A stretch of DNA of 46,933 nt from Candidatus Yanofskybacteria bacterium RIFCSPHIGHO2_01_FULL_41_26 (GCA_001794055.1 MGJB01000002.1:1-46933), one strand, 5' to 3'; shown: positions 22,450 to 30,577, counted from the first letter of the stretch. The notes: generated from the letters alone by a model not told the origin. Numbers and translations are program-made.

Positions 22450-23994
22450 TTGTCCATACGGCTTTTTTCTTCAGCAATCAACGGTATAGATGCCCAGCTC
22501 ATAGAGGTAGAAGTTGACTCAACTCCCGGTATTCATGCTTTTAATATTGTTGGTCTTCCTGACAAGGCAGTCCAAGAATCTAAGGATAGGATTGCCTCGG
22601 CTATCAAAAACAGCTCTTTAGCCGCCCCCAACTCAAAACACAGGAAAATTATCATAAATTTGGCTCCAGCCGACCTCAAAAAAGAAGGACCTTCTTATGA
22701 TTTACCCATTGCCGTCGGTTATCTGATGGAAACTAAGCAAGTCCAGTTCGATTCTTCTCAAAAATTGTTTATCGGGGAGCTTTCTTTAGACGGTTCCCTA
22801 AAGCACACCAATGGCATCTTGGCCACGGCGATTTTGGCGAAAAAGCTGGGTTTTAAAGAGCTGGTAGTCCCCTATTCTAATCTTGCTGAAGCTCAAATAG
22901 TTCAAGGCCTAAATGTTGTCGGAGCCAAGAATGTAAAGGAAGTGTTTGATCATCTTAATAATACACGACCCCTATCTGCCAAATATCTCAAAACTTCTAA
23001 TTTGTCGGAAGAAAAAGATGAGGACTTGCTAATGTCTATAAAAGGCCAAGAAACAGCAAAAAGAGCTTTGATTGTTGCAGCGGCCGGAGCTCATAACATT
23101 CTGATGTCGGGCCCCCCAGGTTCTGGCAAGACACTTTTGGCTAAGGCATTAGCCGAACTGTTACCTAAAATGTCTTTTGAAGAAGCGATTGAAGTGGCTA
23201 AGATATATAGTTCGGTCGGACTCATTAAGAACTCTCCCCTGTCTTTCAAACGGCCATTTAGAAGTCCGCATCACACAACATCTGCTCCGGCAATGGTTGG
23301 CGGAGGTACTTGGCCAAAACCGGGAGAAATAAGTTTAGCCCATCGAGGTGTTTTATTTCTGGACGAGCTTCCTGAATTTCCAAGAAATGTTTTGGAAAGT
23401 TTGCGACAACCACTGGAAGAAGGCACTATCTCTGTTTCTAGGGCCTCAAGCTCGGTTATTTTACCGGCTAACTTCACTTTAGTAGCGGCAATGAATGCCT
23501 GTCCTTGTGGTAATTTTGGTGAAGAGAAGGGGGTCTGTTACTGCTCCCCTATTCAGGTTTTAAATTACAGAAAGAAAGTGTCCGGGCCGTTGCTGGATAG
23601 AATAGATATTCAAATAAACGTTCCGCGCGAAACAATTGGCTCTGTCGATTCGCCCCTAAGCAAGGCTTCGGGGATAAAAGTAGGCGAAATAAAGGGTCAA
23701 ATAAATAAAGCCAAGGAGGTTCAGTTGGCCAGATTCAAGAATACCGGCCTTTTGGCCAATTCCGAGATTGATTACAAAAATATAGATAAATATTGTGTTT
23801 TGGATTCAGGAGCAGAAAATCTGCTTAAACAAGCCATTAATTTTAAAAATCAGTCATTAAGGGCGTATCACAAAACCAAGAAATTGGCCCGCACCATTGC
23901 CGATTTAGACGGTTCGGAGTCAATCAAAGAGCAACATGTGGCTGAAGCGGTAAATCTTCGCATGAATGAGAAGATGTTGAACGAGTTGGCATAG
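22450..23994 (+). CDS. comM: YifB/ComM family Mg-chelatase-like AAA+ ATPase
   Basis: ComM is a hexameric helicase that promotes branch migration during natural transformation. The 514-aa protein has the N-terminal ChlI-like domain (GIHAFNIVGLPDKAVQESKDRI), Walker A GPPGSGKTLLAKA at about residue 220, Walker B VLFLDELPEF, the family motif NACPCGN..CYCSP and the C-terminal RAYHKTKKLARTIADL domain. The start is a TTG giving SIRLFSSAINGID, as the family expects. An ATG 10 bases upstream has the better AGGAGG spacing but is out of frame; one T fewer in the TTTTTT run would join it. CPR cells commonly keep competence genes. Confidence 0.92.
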   Translation: MSIRLFSSAINGIDAQLIEVEVDSTPGIHAFNIVGLPDKAVQESKDRIASAIKNSSLAAPNSKHRKIIINLAPADLKKEGPSYDLPIAVGYLMETKQVQFDSSQKLFIGELSLDGSLKHTNGILATAILAKKLGFKELVVPYSNLAEAQIVQGLNVVGAKNVKEVFDHLNNTRPLSAKYLKTSNLSEEKDEDLLMSIKGQETAKRALIVAAAGAHNILMSGPPGSGKTLLAKALAELLPKMSFEEAIEVAKIYSSVGLIKNSPLSFKRPFRSPHHTTSAPAMVGGGTWPKPGEISLAHRGVLFLDELPEFPRNVLESLRQPLEEGTISVSRASSSVILPANFTLVAAMNACPCGNFGEEKGVCYCSPIQVLNYRKKVSGPLLDRIDIQINVPRETIGSVDSPLSKASGIKVGEIKGQINKAKEVQLARFKNTGLLANSEIDYKNIDKYCVLDSGAENLLKQAINFKNQSLRAYHKTKKLARTIADLDGSESIKEQHVAEAVNLRMNEKMLNELA

Positions 23995-24059
23995 GTATCG
24001 CTCAACCCCACCCCCCCATTTACTGGCCTGTTGGTTACGTCCTCCGGATCTTCGTCAGA

Positions 24060-24180
24060 CAAATACTAAAATTAACCTTCAATTTGCTTAATAAATTTCA
24101 GCAACCGTTCCTCCGCCTGCTGGCGGATTTTCCGGCTAAAATTTATTGTATAAGCAAATTATCGGTTAATTTTAGTATTG
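24060..24180 (+). repeat. Structured element Y (copy 2 of 2)
   Basis: Arms CAAATACTAAAATTAACC and GGTTAATTTTAGTATTG pair almost perfectly, and the core shares CAATTTGCTTAATAAAT and the CCGTT.CTCC segment with element X. The tip is a different palindrome, TCCGCCTGCTGGCGGA. An outer pairing (CCCC..CCCATTT..GGCC upstream with GGCC..AAATGGGG..GGGG downstream) surrounds it at 24005-24225. It follows comM just as X follows pnp. Confidence 0.75.
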
Positions 24181-24242
24181 TGTTGCCTGGCGAAACCAAA
24201 CGGCCTCAAATGGGGATGGGGTTTCGCTCAAAGCCAATAAAT

Positions 24243-24266
24243 CGGCTCAAAAGGCCGGTTTTTTGG
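24243..24266 (+). terminator. Intrinsic terminator after comM region
   Basis: CGGC..GCCG stem with an AT-rich loop and TTTTTT. Ends transcripts reading through element Y. Confidence 0.6.
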
Positions 24267-24268
24267 CC

Positions 24269-24297
24269 TTGCAATTTTATTTAAGTTGTGGTATAAT
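24269..24297 (+). promoter_or_regulatory. Strong promoter (TTGCAA-17-TATAAT, extended)
   Basis: Consensus -10 preceded by TGG, 17-bp spacer, 4/6 -35. Drives the 56-aa membrane protein 38 bp downstream. Confidence 0.75.
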
Positions 24298-24334
24298 TAG
24301 TTTATTCTGAAGAAGTACTGAACAGGAGGACGAG

Positions 24335-24505
24335 ATGGATTTCTGGCAAGTTCACGGAATTTGGTTCCTTATCTTCATCATGATGTTCCCACGGTTGACG
24401 ATGTTGTTCGCCGTGACGGTGCCGTTCGGCTGGCTCGCTTGGCTGGGCTGGGTATTCACCCCCTCCCTCCGTACGCGTAGAGGTTGCGGGGTGCTATTGA
24501 AATAA
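24335..24505 (+). CDS. Small membrane protein, 56 aa, C-terminus possibly replaced
   Basis: The protein starts MDFWQVHGIWFLIFIMMFPR and continues with a hydrophobic stretch to FGWLAWLGWVFTP. AGGAGG lies 7 bases upstream and a consensus promoter precedes it. From memory, Parcubacterial proteins of this type run on for another ~40 residues after GWLFAPRL. Here the frame instead ends SLRTRRGCGVLLK, and its last ~25 nt belong to a repeat-family fragment (copy E) read in the opposite direction. This suggests truncation by the repeat. The DNA is GC-rich relative to its surroundings. Function unknown. Confidence 0.65.
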   Translation: MDFWQVHGIWFLIFIMMFPRLTMLFAVTVPFGWLAWLGWVFTPSLRTRRGCGVLLK

Positions 24506-24508
24506 AGT
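24479..24508 (-). repeat. Repeat family fragment E (one end only)
   Basis: Read on the minus strand, CTTTATTTCAATAGCACCCC then GCAACCTCTACGCG resembles the first ~35 nt of copies A and D. The rest of the element is absent. It overlaps the 3' end of the 56-aa membrane protein. Confidence 0.5.
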
Positions 24509-24540
24509 GCTGGGCGGAACGAAAGTTCCGCGCGGAACTT

Positions 24541-24570
24541 TTAAAAACCACCGATTTCGGTGGTTTTTAG
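24541..24570. terminator. Bidirectional terminator
   Basis: AAAAACCACC/GGTGGTTTTT stem with a 6-nt loop, serving the 56-aa gene and the convergent M23 gene. A second hairpin (GCGGAAC/GTTCCGC) lies just left of it. Confidence 0.85.
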
Positions 24571-25700
24571 TATTTAAGGAGGGGATTTCTTGCTCCGTGG
24601 ACTTCAAAGTGAAGGTGGCAGCCCGTAGAGCGGCCTGTTGAGCCCATGATGCCTATTAATTGGCCCTTGGCGACGGTTTGTCCGGAGAGAATGACTATTT
24701 TGCTTAGATGGGCGTAGAGAGTTTCTGTGGCGTTAGGATGGTTTAATTTAATGAATTTACCAAATCCGCCGTTATATCCAACAGCATCAGCTGTTATTGT
24801 GTTGCCGTCGGCTGCTGCATAAATAGGGGTTCCGCAAGAATTGGCCAAGTCAGCACCGTTTCTTCCGTGGAGTCCTTGGCTTATTCTTCCTTGAGTCGGG
24901 ATCATAAAATAGTCGCCCAAGTTAGGAAGGTATGAAAACCTCTTAGCAATTGCCGACTGTGCTCCTGGTTTTGTTATAATAAGAGACTTTATCTGTCCAT
25001 CCGGAACAATCAATTCCTCATTTATTTCCAAAGGCTGGCCTTCCTTGAGGTCATTGAATGCTAATATTTTGTCTGAAGGAATCCCATACTTCTTAGCGAT
25101 TGAAGTCACTGTTTCACCATTTTTAACTTTGTGAATAACTCCGGAAACTGGAGGAATTCTCAAGACTTGGTCAGGTTTTATGCTGTTTGCATTTGCTAAA
25201 TTATTAGCCCAGATAATAGAATCAACACTTACACCATAGTCGGAAGCAACAAAAGACAACAAATCTCCGGTCTGGACCGTGTATTCGACTATCTGATTGC
25301 GTTTAAATCCAATTTCTATATAGTCGGTTATGGTTGGGTTGCTGGCTATTACAGAGTTTTCTTGGATTGTTGAGGGGTCAAGATTATTGGATTCTTCCCC
25401 TCCTTGGCCAAGATTTTGGCTACTTAAGGCGGTTAAACTATTAATGTAAGCTAATTGATTTTGGGATTGAGTGATATTAATTATTGATGCTGAAGTTTCC
25501 TCTATGTAATTTCTAATAAGATTACTAAACAGGTTTGTTTGTCCTTCGCTGGATGCTCCTTTAAATATCAAGACCAAAAAAACAAGTGTTAATGTTCCAT
25601 AAAAATTGAATAAACGGCTTGTTGTAAAGCTTTTAAATTTAGGCCAAAATGACCCTTCCCTTCCGAATTTTATCGAAAGAGTTTTTAAGTTTTGGAGCAA
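24567..25700 (-). CDS. LysM-M23 peptidoglycan endopeptidase
   Basis: The 377-aa protein has an N-terminal transmembrane anchor (FYGTLTLVFLVLIFKG, ~34-49), a spacer of ~80 residues, two LysM domains (EYTVQTGDLLSFVASDYGVS.. at ~130 and IHKVKNGETVTSIAKKYGIP.. at ~185) and a C-terminal M23 domain. Its zinc motifs are GLHGRNGADLAN, LYAHLSK and CHLHFEV. It should bind and cut peptidoglycan outside the membrane, resembling NlpD/EnvC-type factors that serve cell separation. The start is TTG at 25700; the first ~20 residues are uncertain because the ribosome site is weak. It is convergent with the 56-aa gene. Confidence 0.92.
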   Translation of the reverse strand: MLQNLKTLSIKFGREGSFWPKFKSFTTSRLFNFYGTLTLVFLVLIFKGASSEGQTNLFSNLIRNYIEETSASIINITQSQNQLAYINSLTALSSQNLGQGGEESNNLDPSTIQENSVIASNPTITDYIEIGFKRNQIVEYTVQTGDLLSFVASDYGVSVDSIIWANNLANANSIKPDQVLRIPPVSGVIHKVKNGETVTSIAKKYGIPSDKILAFNDLKEGQPLEINEELIVPDGQIKSLIITKPGAQSAIAKRFSYLPNLGDYFMIPTQGRISQGLHGRNGADLANSCGTPIYAAADGNTITADAVGYNGGFGKFIKLNHPNATETLYAHLSKIVILSGQTVAKGQLIGIMGSTGRSTGCHLHFEVHGARNPLLKY

Positions 25701-25862
25701 CTTACTAATAGTTTTTTAATTAGTTAAACTCGGCTCATTTACACGTTTTTGGCCAAATAAAGCAAAAATCCTCTTGCGAGAATTTCCTATTGAGTTTATC
25801 ACTTTTTGAGTCAAAAAGTCAATTTGGTTGTCAACACAATAATTCGGTGGTATTTTTCTTGG

Positions 25863-26228
25863 ATGAGTACATTTGAACTGGGTTTTTTGGCAGAAAATTT
25901 AGCAGCTCGATATTTAGAAAAGAAAGGGTACAAGATACTCGATTTAAATTATAGAAAACCATGGGGCGAGATAGATATTGTTGCTTCAAAAGAGGGGATT
26001 TTAGTTTTTGTGGAGGTCAAGGCTAACAGGAAAATAATTGCCGGTTTTGAGCCGGAATTAAGAGCCACTACTTCTAAAATAATTAAAGTAGCTAGAACTG
26101 CGAGAACTTATCTTGCTGAAAAACATTTTAGTATTGAACAAGAATGGCAAATAGACGTGATTTCCGTAGGATTAGACGAACCTCAAGAAGTGGCCAAAAT
26201 AAGGCATTTCAAGAATATTGATGTTTAG
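25863..26228 (+). CDS. yraN: UPF0102 family protein YraN
   Basis: YraN proteins have a Holliday-junction-resolvase-like endonuclease fold, but their task is not settled. The nuclease-type residues are visible as GEIDIVA and LVFVEVKAN (E-x-D then E-V-K), with the N-terminal LGFLAENLAARYLEKKGYKIL of the family. I use ATG 25863 (121 aa, the family's usual length). The frame is open back to 25806, but that part has no similarity. It is a single gene with a ~160-bp gap after it that holds the promoter of the next gene. Confidence 0.9.
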   Translation: MSTFELGFLAENLAARYLEKKGYKILDLNYRKPWGEIDIVASKEGILVFVEVKANRKIIAGFEPELRATTSKIIKVARTARTYLAEKHFSIEQEWQIDVISVGLDEPQEVAKIRHFKNIDV

Positions 26229-26310
26229 AATTATCTACTTTAAATAAAGCTTTTATTGACCGAAAGAGGGAAGTTCCGTGTGGAGTATTTGTTCGAAGTC
26301 TACATAGCCC

Positions 26311-26339
26311 TTTACATTTGTGTGTTTTTCTGATATAAT
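26311..26339 (+). promoter_or_regulatory. Strong promoter (TTTACA-17-TATAAT, extended)
   Basis: 5/6 -35, exact 17-bp spacing and TGATATAAT. Drives the Gly-zipper protein gene ~50 bp downstream. Confidence 0.78.
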
Positions 26340-26390
26340 AAAGGTATTCTTTGAAATTCAGATTCTGCCCAAAAGGGCAGGGAGGACAGC

Positions 26391-27134
26391 ATGAGAAAAA
26401 TGTTAGCGATCTTCATTTTGGCAGTTCTGACGACGGCCGTTCCGGTAAACGCCCAGGCTATTCGATGGGGATACATTCCTCAGACAACGGAGGGTTGGTA
26501 TTATCTGGTCAATGGTGATCAGGTGGGTATGCTTACCGCCGATAATCTCGGCATGGTGAGAGGTCTCACTCACCAACTCCGGCGGTCGGAGATACGTTCC
26601 CTGTCCGACGATCTTGTTTGGAACGGAGCTGCATACGGTGTCAACACTGCGCGCGGTTTCTATCCGATGTATGATCACAACATGCGTCCAATGAGTCGCC
26701 GAGAGGCGAGTATCACTGGAGCAGCAATCGGAGCGGCAATTGGTTTTGGTGTCTCGGGAAATACTCGGGGCACAGCAATCGGTGCGGCTGGTGGCGCGAT
26801 TGTGGGGCTTCTAACACACCGTGGCAACAGCAATAAGAACGATATCGGTACGAGGCCGAATCGACAAGTGTCCGTTTCGAACCAACCATCAACCGCGGGG
26901 GATTGGCGAGTTTCAAACCGAACGTCCAAGCGTGCCGAACTCTGGGACGGCGAGCAATTTGTCGCTCGTATCGAGTCTGGCAGGAGTATCCAGGTCGATG
27001 CGCCCCGGAATGGCGGCTACAAGGCCATTTTGCTGATCCCGAACCGCTCCGGTGGTTTAAATCGGGAAGCGGCCCAGATCCGCGGAAATGACAATCTCAA
27101 TGGCTGGGACATCGTTTCCGCGGCTGTAAGATAG
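26391..27134 (+). CDS. Secreted protein with Gly-zipper segment, 247 aa
   Basis: A signal peptide (MRKMLAIFILAVLTTAVPVNAQA) precedes a domain rich in W and Y, a glycine-zipper helix pair (ITGAAIGAAIGFGVSGN.. and GTAIGAAGGAIVGLLTH, ~108-143) like the YMGG/Rick_17kDa lipoprotein type, and a C-terminal domain that looks beta-rich (KRAELWDGEQFVARIESGRS, KAILLIPN). Gly-zippers pack in membranes, so it may associate with one. GGGAGG precedes the ATG by ~7 bases, with its own promoter and terminator. The DNA is markedly GC-richer than neighbouring genes, which hints at separate origin. Confidence 0.75.
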   Translation: MRKMLAIFILAVLTTAVPVNAQAIRWGYIPQTTEGWYYLVNGDQVGMLTADNLGMVRGLTHQLRRSEIRSLSDDLVWNGAAYGVNTARGFYPMYDHNMRPMSRREASITGAAIGAAIGFGVSGNTRGTAIGAAGGAIVGLLTHRGNSNKNDIGTRPNRQVSVSNQPSTAGDWRVSNRTSKRAELWDGEQFVARIESGRSIQVDAPRNGGYKAILLIPNRSGGLNREAAQIRGNDNLNGWDIVSAAVR

Positions 27135-27147
27135 AAGACTCAAGTCT

Positions 27148-27195
27148 AACCGCATTTGCAACCACATCACGTGGCCATCGCAAATGCGGTTTTCT
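27148..27195 (+). terminator. Intrinsic terminator
   Basis: AACCGCATTTGC/GCAAATGCGGTT stem with a 20-nt loop and TTTTCT, after the Gly-zipper gene. Confidence 0.75.
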
Positions 27196-27197
27196 AA

Positions 27198-27226
27198 TTG
27201 AAAAAAACAATAAAAAAAGCTAATAT
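27198..27226 (+). promoter_or_regulatory. Promoter of tsaE-polA (TTGAAA-17-TAATAT)
   Basis: Good hexamers with exact 17-bp spacing. The -10 ends just 5 bases before the tsaE ATG and no Shine-Dalgarno fits in between, so the transcript is probably leaderless. Confidence 0.65.
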
Positions 27227-27231
27227 TAGTC

Positions 27232-27666
27232 ATGATTTTTAATTCTCACAGTCCAAAAGAAACCCAGAAAATTGCTGCTGATTTAGCTCACAAAATTATC
27301 AAAACCAAAAAGGGTGCGGTGGTAGCATTAGAAGGGGAGTTAGGAGCTGGCAAGACAACTTTTATACAGGGATTTGCTAAAGCTCTTGGCATAAAATCAA
27401 AAATAAAAAGTCCGACTTTTGTTTTAATGAAAAAATATAAGGTTCCGGGCGGAACATCTAATCTCTATCACTTGGATTGTTATAGAATAGGGGACCATAA
27501 AGATTTAAAAATTCTAGAATTGAAAGAAATTTTTTCAGAGTCGCACGATATTATTTTAATAGAATGGGCAGAGAGGGCGAAGGAGATTCTTCCCAAAAAA
27601 CACGTTACGATTCACATTGACCATATCGATAAAAAAACCAGAAAATTATTAATTACTAATGACTAA
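27232..27666 (+). CDS. tsaE: tRNA threonylcarbamoyladenosine biosynthesis ATPase TsaE
   Basis: TsaE is the P-loop ATPase that works with TsaB and TsaD to make t6A37 in tRNAs reading ANN codons. The 144-aa size is typical. Walker A is ALEGELGAGKTTFIQGFAK at residues ~34-52; the family segments KSPTFVLMKKY, LYHLDCYRI and IILIEWAERAKEILP follow in order. It overlaps polA by 8 bp, so the two are coupled. Its promoter lies so close that translation is probably leaderless. Confidence 0.95.
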   Translation: MIFNSHSPKETQKIAADLAHKIIKTKKGAVVALEGELGAGKTTFIQGFAKALGIKSKIKSPTFVLMKKYKVPGGTSNLYHLDCYRIGDHKDLKILELKEIFSESHDIILIEWAERAKEILPKKHVTIHIDHIDKKTRKLLITND

Positions 27667-30304
27667 AAAATTAATTTTGATAGACGGCCACGCATTAGTT
27701 CACAGAGCATTTCACGCATTGCCTCAAACATTGGCTTCACCGACAGGCCTTTTAACCAATGCTGTTTATGGTTTTACGGCGGTATTGATTAAAGCTATCA
27801 AAGACATAAAACCTGATTACATCGTGGCCACTTTTGATTTGGCTGGTCCGACATTCCGCCATGAGGAATTTGCCGATTACAAAGCGCATCGCGAAAAAGC
27901 CCCTGAGGGATTGCATGAACAGGTGCCTTTAGTAAAAGAAGTTCTTGCGGCTTTTGGAATACCAGTTTTTGAAAAACCAGGATTTGAAGCCGATGATGTT
28001 ATCGGTTCAATTTGTGAGAAAACCAAAAAAGTTAAAGGCCTGCAAACCATTATTGCTACTGGAGACATGGACACGCTTCAACTTGTTGAAGGCGACAAAG
28101 TGGTGGTTTTAACGCTTAGAAAAGGGGTAACAGACACAGTTTTATACAATGAAGACGAGGTCAGAAAACGCTACGGCATTGAGCCGGAACAGCTGGTTGA
28201 TTATAAAGGGTTGAAAGGAGATCCATCCGATAATATTCCCGGGGTTCCTGGAGTGGGGGAGAAGACCGCATCTGTTTTGATAAAAAAATTTGGCAATCTT
28301 AATAATTTGTATAAAGAAATAGAAAAACCAGCAAACAACAAAAACAAAGATGTTTCAGAAAAGTTGGTTCAGAAATTGATTGAAAACAAAGACATGGCCT
28401 TTTTTTCCAAGAAACTCGCAACTATCATTAAAAATGTGAACATTGATTTTAAGTTAGAAAATGCCGAATGGCGAAAAACAATGAAGAAAGACGAAATTTC
28501 TCATCTTTTTCAGAGCATGGGCTTTTATAGTTTACTTAAGCGTGTTTCGGAAGTTGATGGTTCTGTTGTCCAGGAGCAGACGTCTTTTTTGCCTCCGCCA
28601 AAAACCGGGTCAGGGACAAATGAATTAAAAACTGACAAAGAAATAGCGGACCTGCTGTTTAAATTAAAAAATCAAAAAGAATTTGCCCTGGATGTATCCG
28701 GCAACAGTATTTATTTTGCCGTTGACCCAAAAGAGTGTGTTTCAGTTTCATTTGAATGTTTATCAAAGAACACATCCTTGAGGTTAAACCTCAAGGATGT
28801 GTTGGAGAATCCAAAAATAAGTAAAGTGGGCCACGATTTTAAAATGATTTCTAAATATTTTCTTGGCAAAGGGATTCATGTTGAGGGAATAAGTTTTGAT
28901 TCCAAAATTGCCGCTTATCTTCTTAATTCAGATCTTAGAGACTACTCCCTGCACAATGTTTATTTCATTGAATTTAAGCAAAACATGGATATTAACCCAA
29001 AAAGAAGTCCTTGTGTTGTTCTCGAATTGAAAAATAAACTTGTTGCTAAGCTAAAACACATCGATTCTTTGTGGGTTTTGGAAAAGATAGAACTGCCACT
29101 TTCGATAGTATTGGCTGAGATGGAATTAAGCGGAATTAAAATTGATTCTTCGGCTATTGCTCGACTTGAAAAGACAACAACCAAAGAGCTGACCAAGCTT
29201 GAAAAAAATATATATGAATTAGCCGGTAAGGAATTTAATGTCAACTCGCCCCAGCAAATGTCGGCTATATTGTTTGAGCATTTGAAGATAACAGGAAAGC
29301 TTAAGAAAACCAGCAAAGGAGCTATTTCTACGGCAGCGCCGGAATTAGAAAAATTATCAGGAGTACATCCTATAATAGACTTGATACTGAAATATAGAGA
29401 ACTTCAAAAACTGAAAACAACGTATATTGACCCATTTCCGAACCTGGTCAATAAACATGGACGTATTTGTACGACTTTTAATCAAACAGGCACTACTACA
29501 GGCCGTCTTTCAAGCGAGGAGCCAAATCTTCAAAATATTCCGATTCGTACCGATATTGGCCAGGAATTTAGGAAGGTTTTTATTGCGTCGCCTGGATATA
29601 AATTAGTTTCTTTTGACTATTCACAACTTGAACTTCGCATCGCAGCTCATATTTCCAAAGATAAAAAAATGAGCGAGGCTTTCAAAAGAGGAGAGGATAT
29701 TCATACCCGGACCGCTGCTGAAATATTTGGCGTTCAGGCCTCGGAGGTTACTACTGGCATGCGAAGGCAGGCAAAAGTTTTAAATTTCGGAATTTTGTAT
29801 GGCATGGGAATTATTGGTTTTCAGAGAGCTTCAGGAGTTGATAGAGCTAAGGCCAAAGAATTTATCGATAGATATCTTCATGAATTTTCCGGAATAGCTC
29901 GCTATATGCAAGAAATGAGAGATAAAGTCCGCCGAGATGGTTATGTAACAACAATTTTCGGGAGGCGTAGACAATTGCCGGAAGTCTTTTCTGGCATACC
30001 TCAACTTGTAAACCAAGCCGAAAGAATGGCGATTAATATGCCCATTCAAGGGACAGAGGCCGATCTTTTGAAACTATCCATGATCGAGATTCATGAATTA
30101 ATTCATAAGGAAAAAACAGAAAAAAACGTAAAACTGTTATTACAAGTTCATGATGAACTCTTGTTTGAGGTGAAAGAAGATCTAATTAGGGATTGGGCTT
30201 CAAGAATAAGAAACATAATGGAAAATATCCACAAATTTGATGTGCCCTTGATCGTTGATGCGAAGTATGGTATAAATTGGGCAGAGATGGAAGAGATAAC
30301 ATAG
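27659..30304 (+). CDS. polA: DNA polymerase I
   Basis: 881 aa with an N-terminal 5'-3' exonuclease/flap domain (LILIDGHALVHRAFHAL, YKAHREKAPEGL, GFEADDVIGSI, GDPSDNIPGVPGVGEKTA), a central exonuclease-like domain and a C-terminal polymerase. Polymerase motifs A, B and C are intact (SFDYSQLELRIAAH, RRQAKVLNFGILYGMG, LLLQVHDELLFEV). The central domain has lost the DxE proofreading motif (ALDVSGN where DTET is expected), so it is probably inactive, as in Taq polymerase. A perfect 17-bp palindrome is embedded in this degenerate domain at 28769-28803. Confidence 0.97.
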   Translation: MTKKLILIDGHALVHRAFHALPQTLASPTGLLTNAVYGFTAVLIKAIKDIKPDYIVATFDLAGPTFRHEEFADYKAHREKAPEGLHEQVPLVKEVLAAFGIPVFEKPGFEADDVIGSICEKTKKVKGLQTIIATGDMDTLQLVEGDKVVVLTLRKGVTDTVLYNEDEVRKRYGIEPEQLVDYKGLKGDPSDNIPGVPGVGEKTASVLIKKFGNLNNLYKEIEKPANNKNKDVSEKLVQKLIENKDMAFFSKKLATIIKNVNIDFKLENAEWRKTMKKDEISHLFQSMGFYSLLKRVSEVDGSVVQEQTSFLPPPKTGSGTNELKTDKEIADLLFKLKNQKEFALDVSGNSIYFAVDPKECVSVSFECLSKNTSLRLNLKDVLENPKISKVGHDFKMISKYFLGKGIHVEGISFDSKIAAYLLNSDLRDYSLHNVYFIEFKQNMDINPKRSPCVVLELKNKLVAKLKHIDSLWVLEKIELPLSIVLAEMELSGIKIDSSAIARLEKTTTKELTKLEKNIYELAGKEFNVNSPQQMSAILFEHLKITGKLKKTSKGAISTAAPELEKLSGVHPIIDLILKYRELQKLKTTYIDPFPNLVNKHGRICTTFNQTGTTTGRLSSEEPNLQNIPIRTDIGQEFRKVFIASPGYKLVSFDYSQLELRIAAHISKDKKMSEAFKRGEDIHTRTAAEIFGVQASEVTTGMRRQAKVLNFGILYGMGIIGFQRASGVDRAKAKEFIDRYLHEFSGIARYMQEMRDKVRRDGYVTTIFGRRRQLPEVFSGIPQLVNQAERMAINMPIQGTEADLLKLSMIEIHELIHKEKTEKNVKLLLQVHDELLFEVKEDLIRDWASRIRNIMENIHKFDVPLIVDAKYGINWAEMEEIT
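28769..28803. repeat. Perfect 17-bp palindrome inside polA
   Basis: AACACATCCTTGAGGTT and its exact complement are separated by a single base. It encodes NTSLRLNLKDVL in frame, within the degenerate 3'-5' exonuclease domain. Confidence 0.8.
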
Positions 30305-30313
30305 GAGTCCAAA

Positions 30314-30577
30314 ATGGCACTTTCAGAACTTGAACCGGATGTAAACAGAGTGGAAATCGCTGCTTTAAGAATGAAGGAAATAATTGAAACTACTTGGTTA
30401 AGAGACCCCGTCTTAAACGAGGTAGAAATAGTCGAGTTTAATCGTTTAAAGGCAGAGATCGAGAATGTGGGTTTATATGTAAATTGGGAAGTAAGATTTA
30501 AAATAGATGATTCGGGTGATCCTAAAATTGAGGCAGATGTAAACGTATTAATACCAAAAAACACTACAATCCATTAG
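30314..30577 (+). CDS. Hypothetical protein, 87 aa
   Basis: An acidic, probably soluble protein. Residues 1-55 look helical (ELEPDVNRVEIAALRMKEII, FNRLKAEIENVGLYV) and the C-terminal third looks like strands (NWEVRFKIDDS.., IEADVNVLIPKN). AGGAG lies 8 bases before the ATG, 10 bp after the polA stop, so it probably shares the polA transcript. A terminator overlaps its stop codon. No family recognised. Confidence 0.65.
   Translation: MALSELEPDVNRVEIAALRMKEIIETTWLRDPVLNEVEIVEFNRLKAEIENVGLYVNWEVRFKIDDSGDPKIEADVNVLIPKNTTIH

Noticed and set aside
26403..27091. Overlapping frames in the GC-rich Gly-zipper gene
   Set aside because: Long alternative frames are expected in GC-rich coding DNA; only the 247-aa frame has a signal peptide, ribosome site, promoter and terminator.
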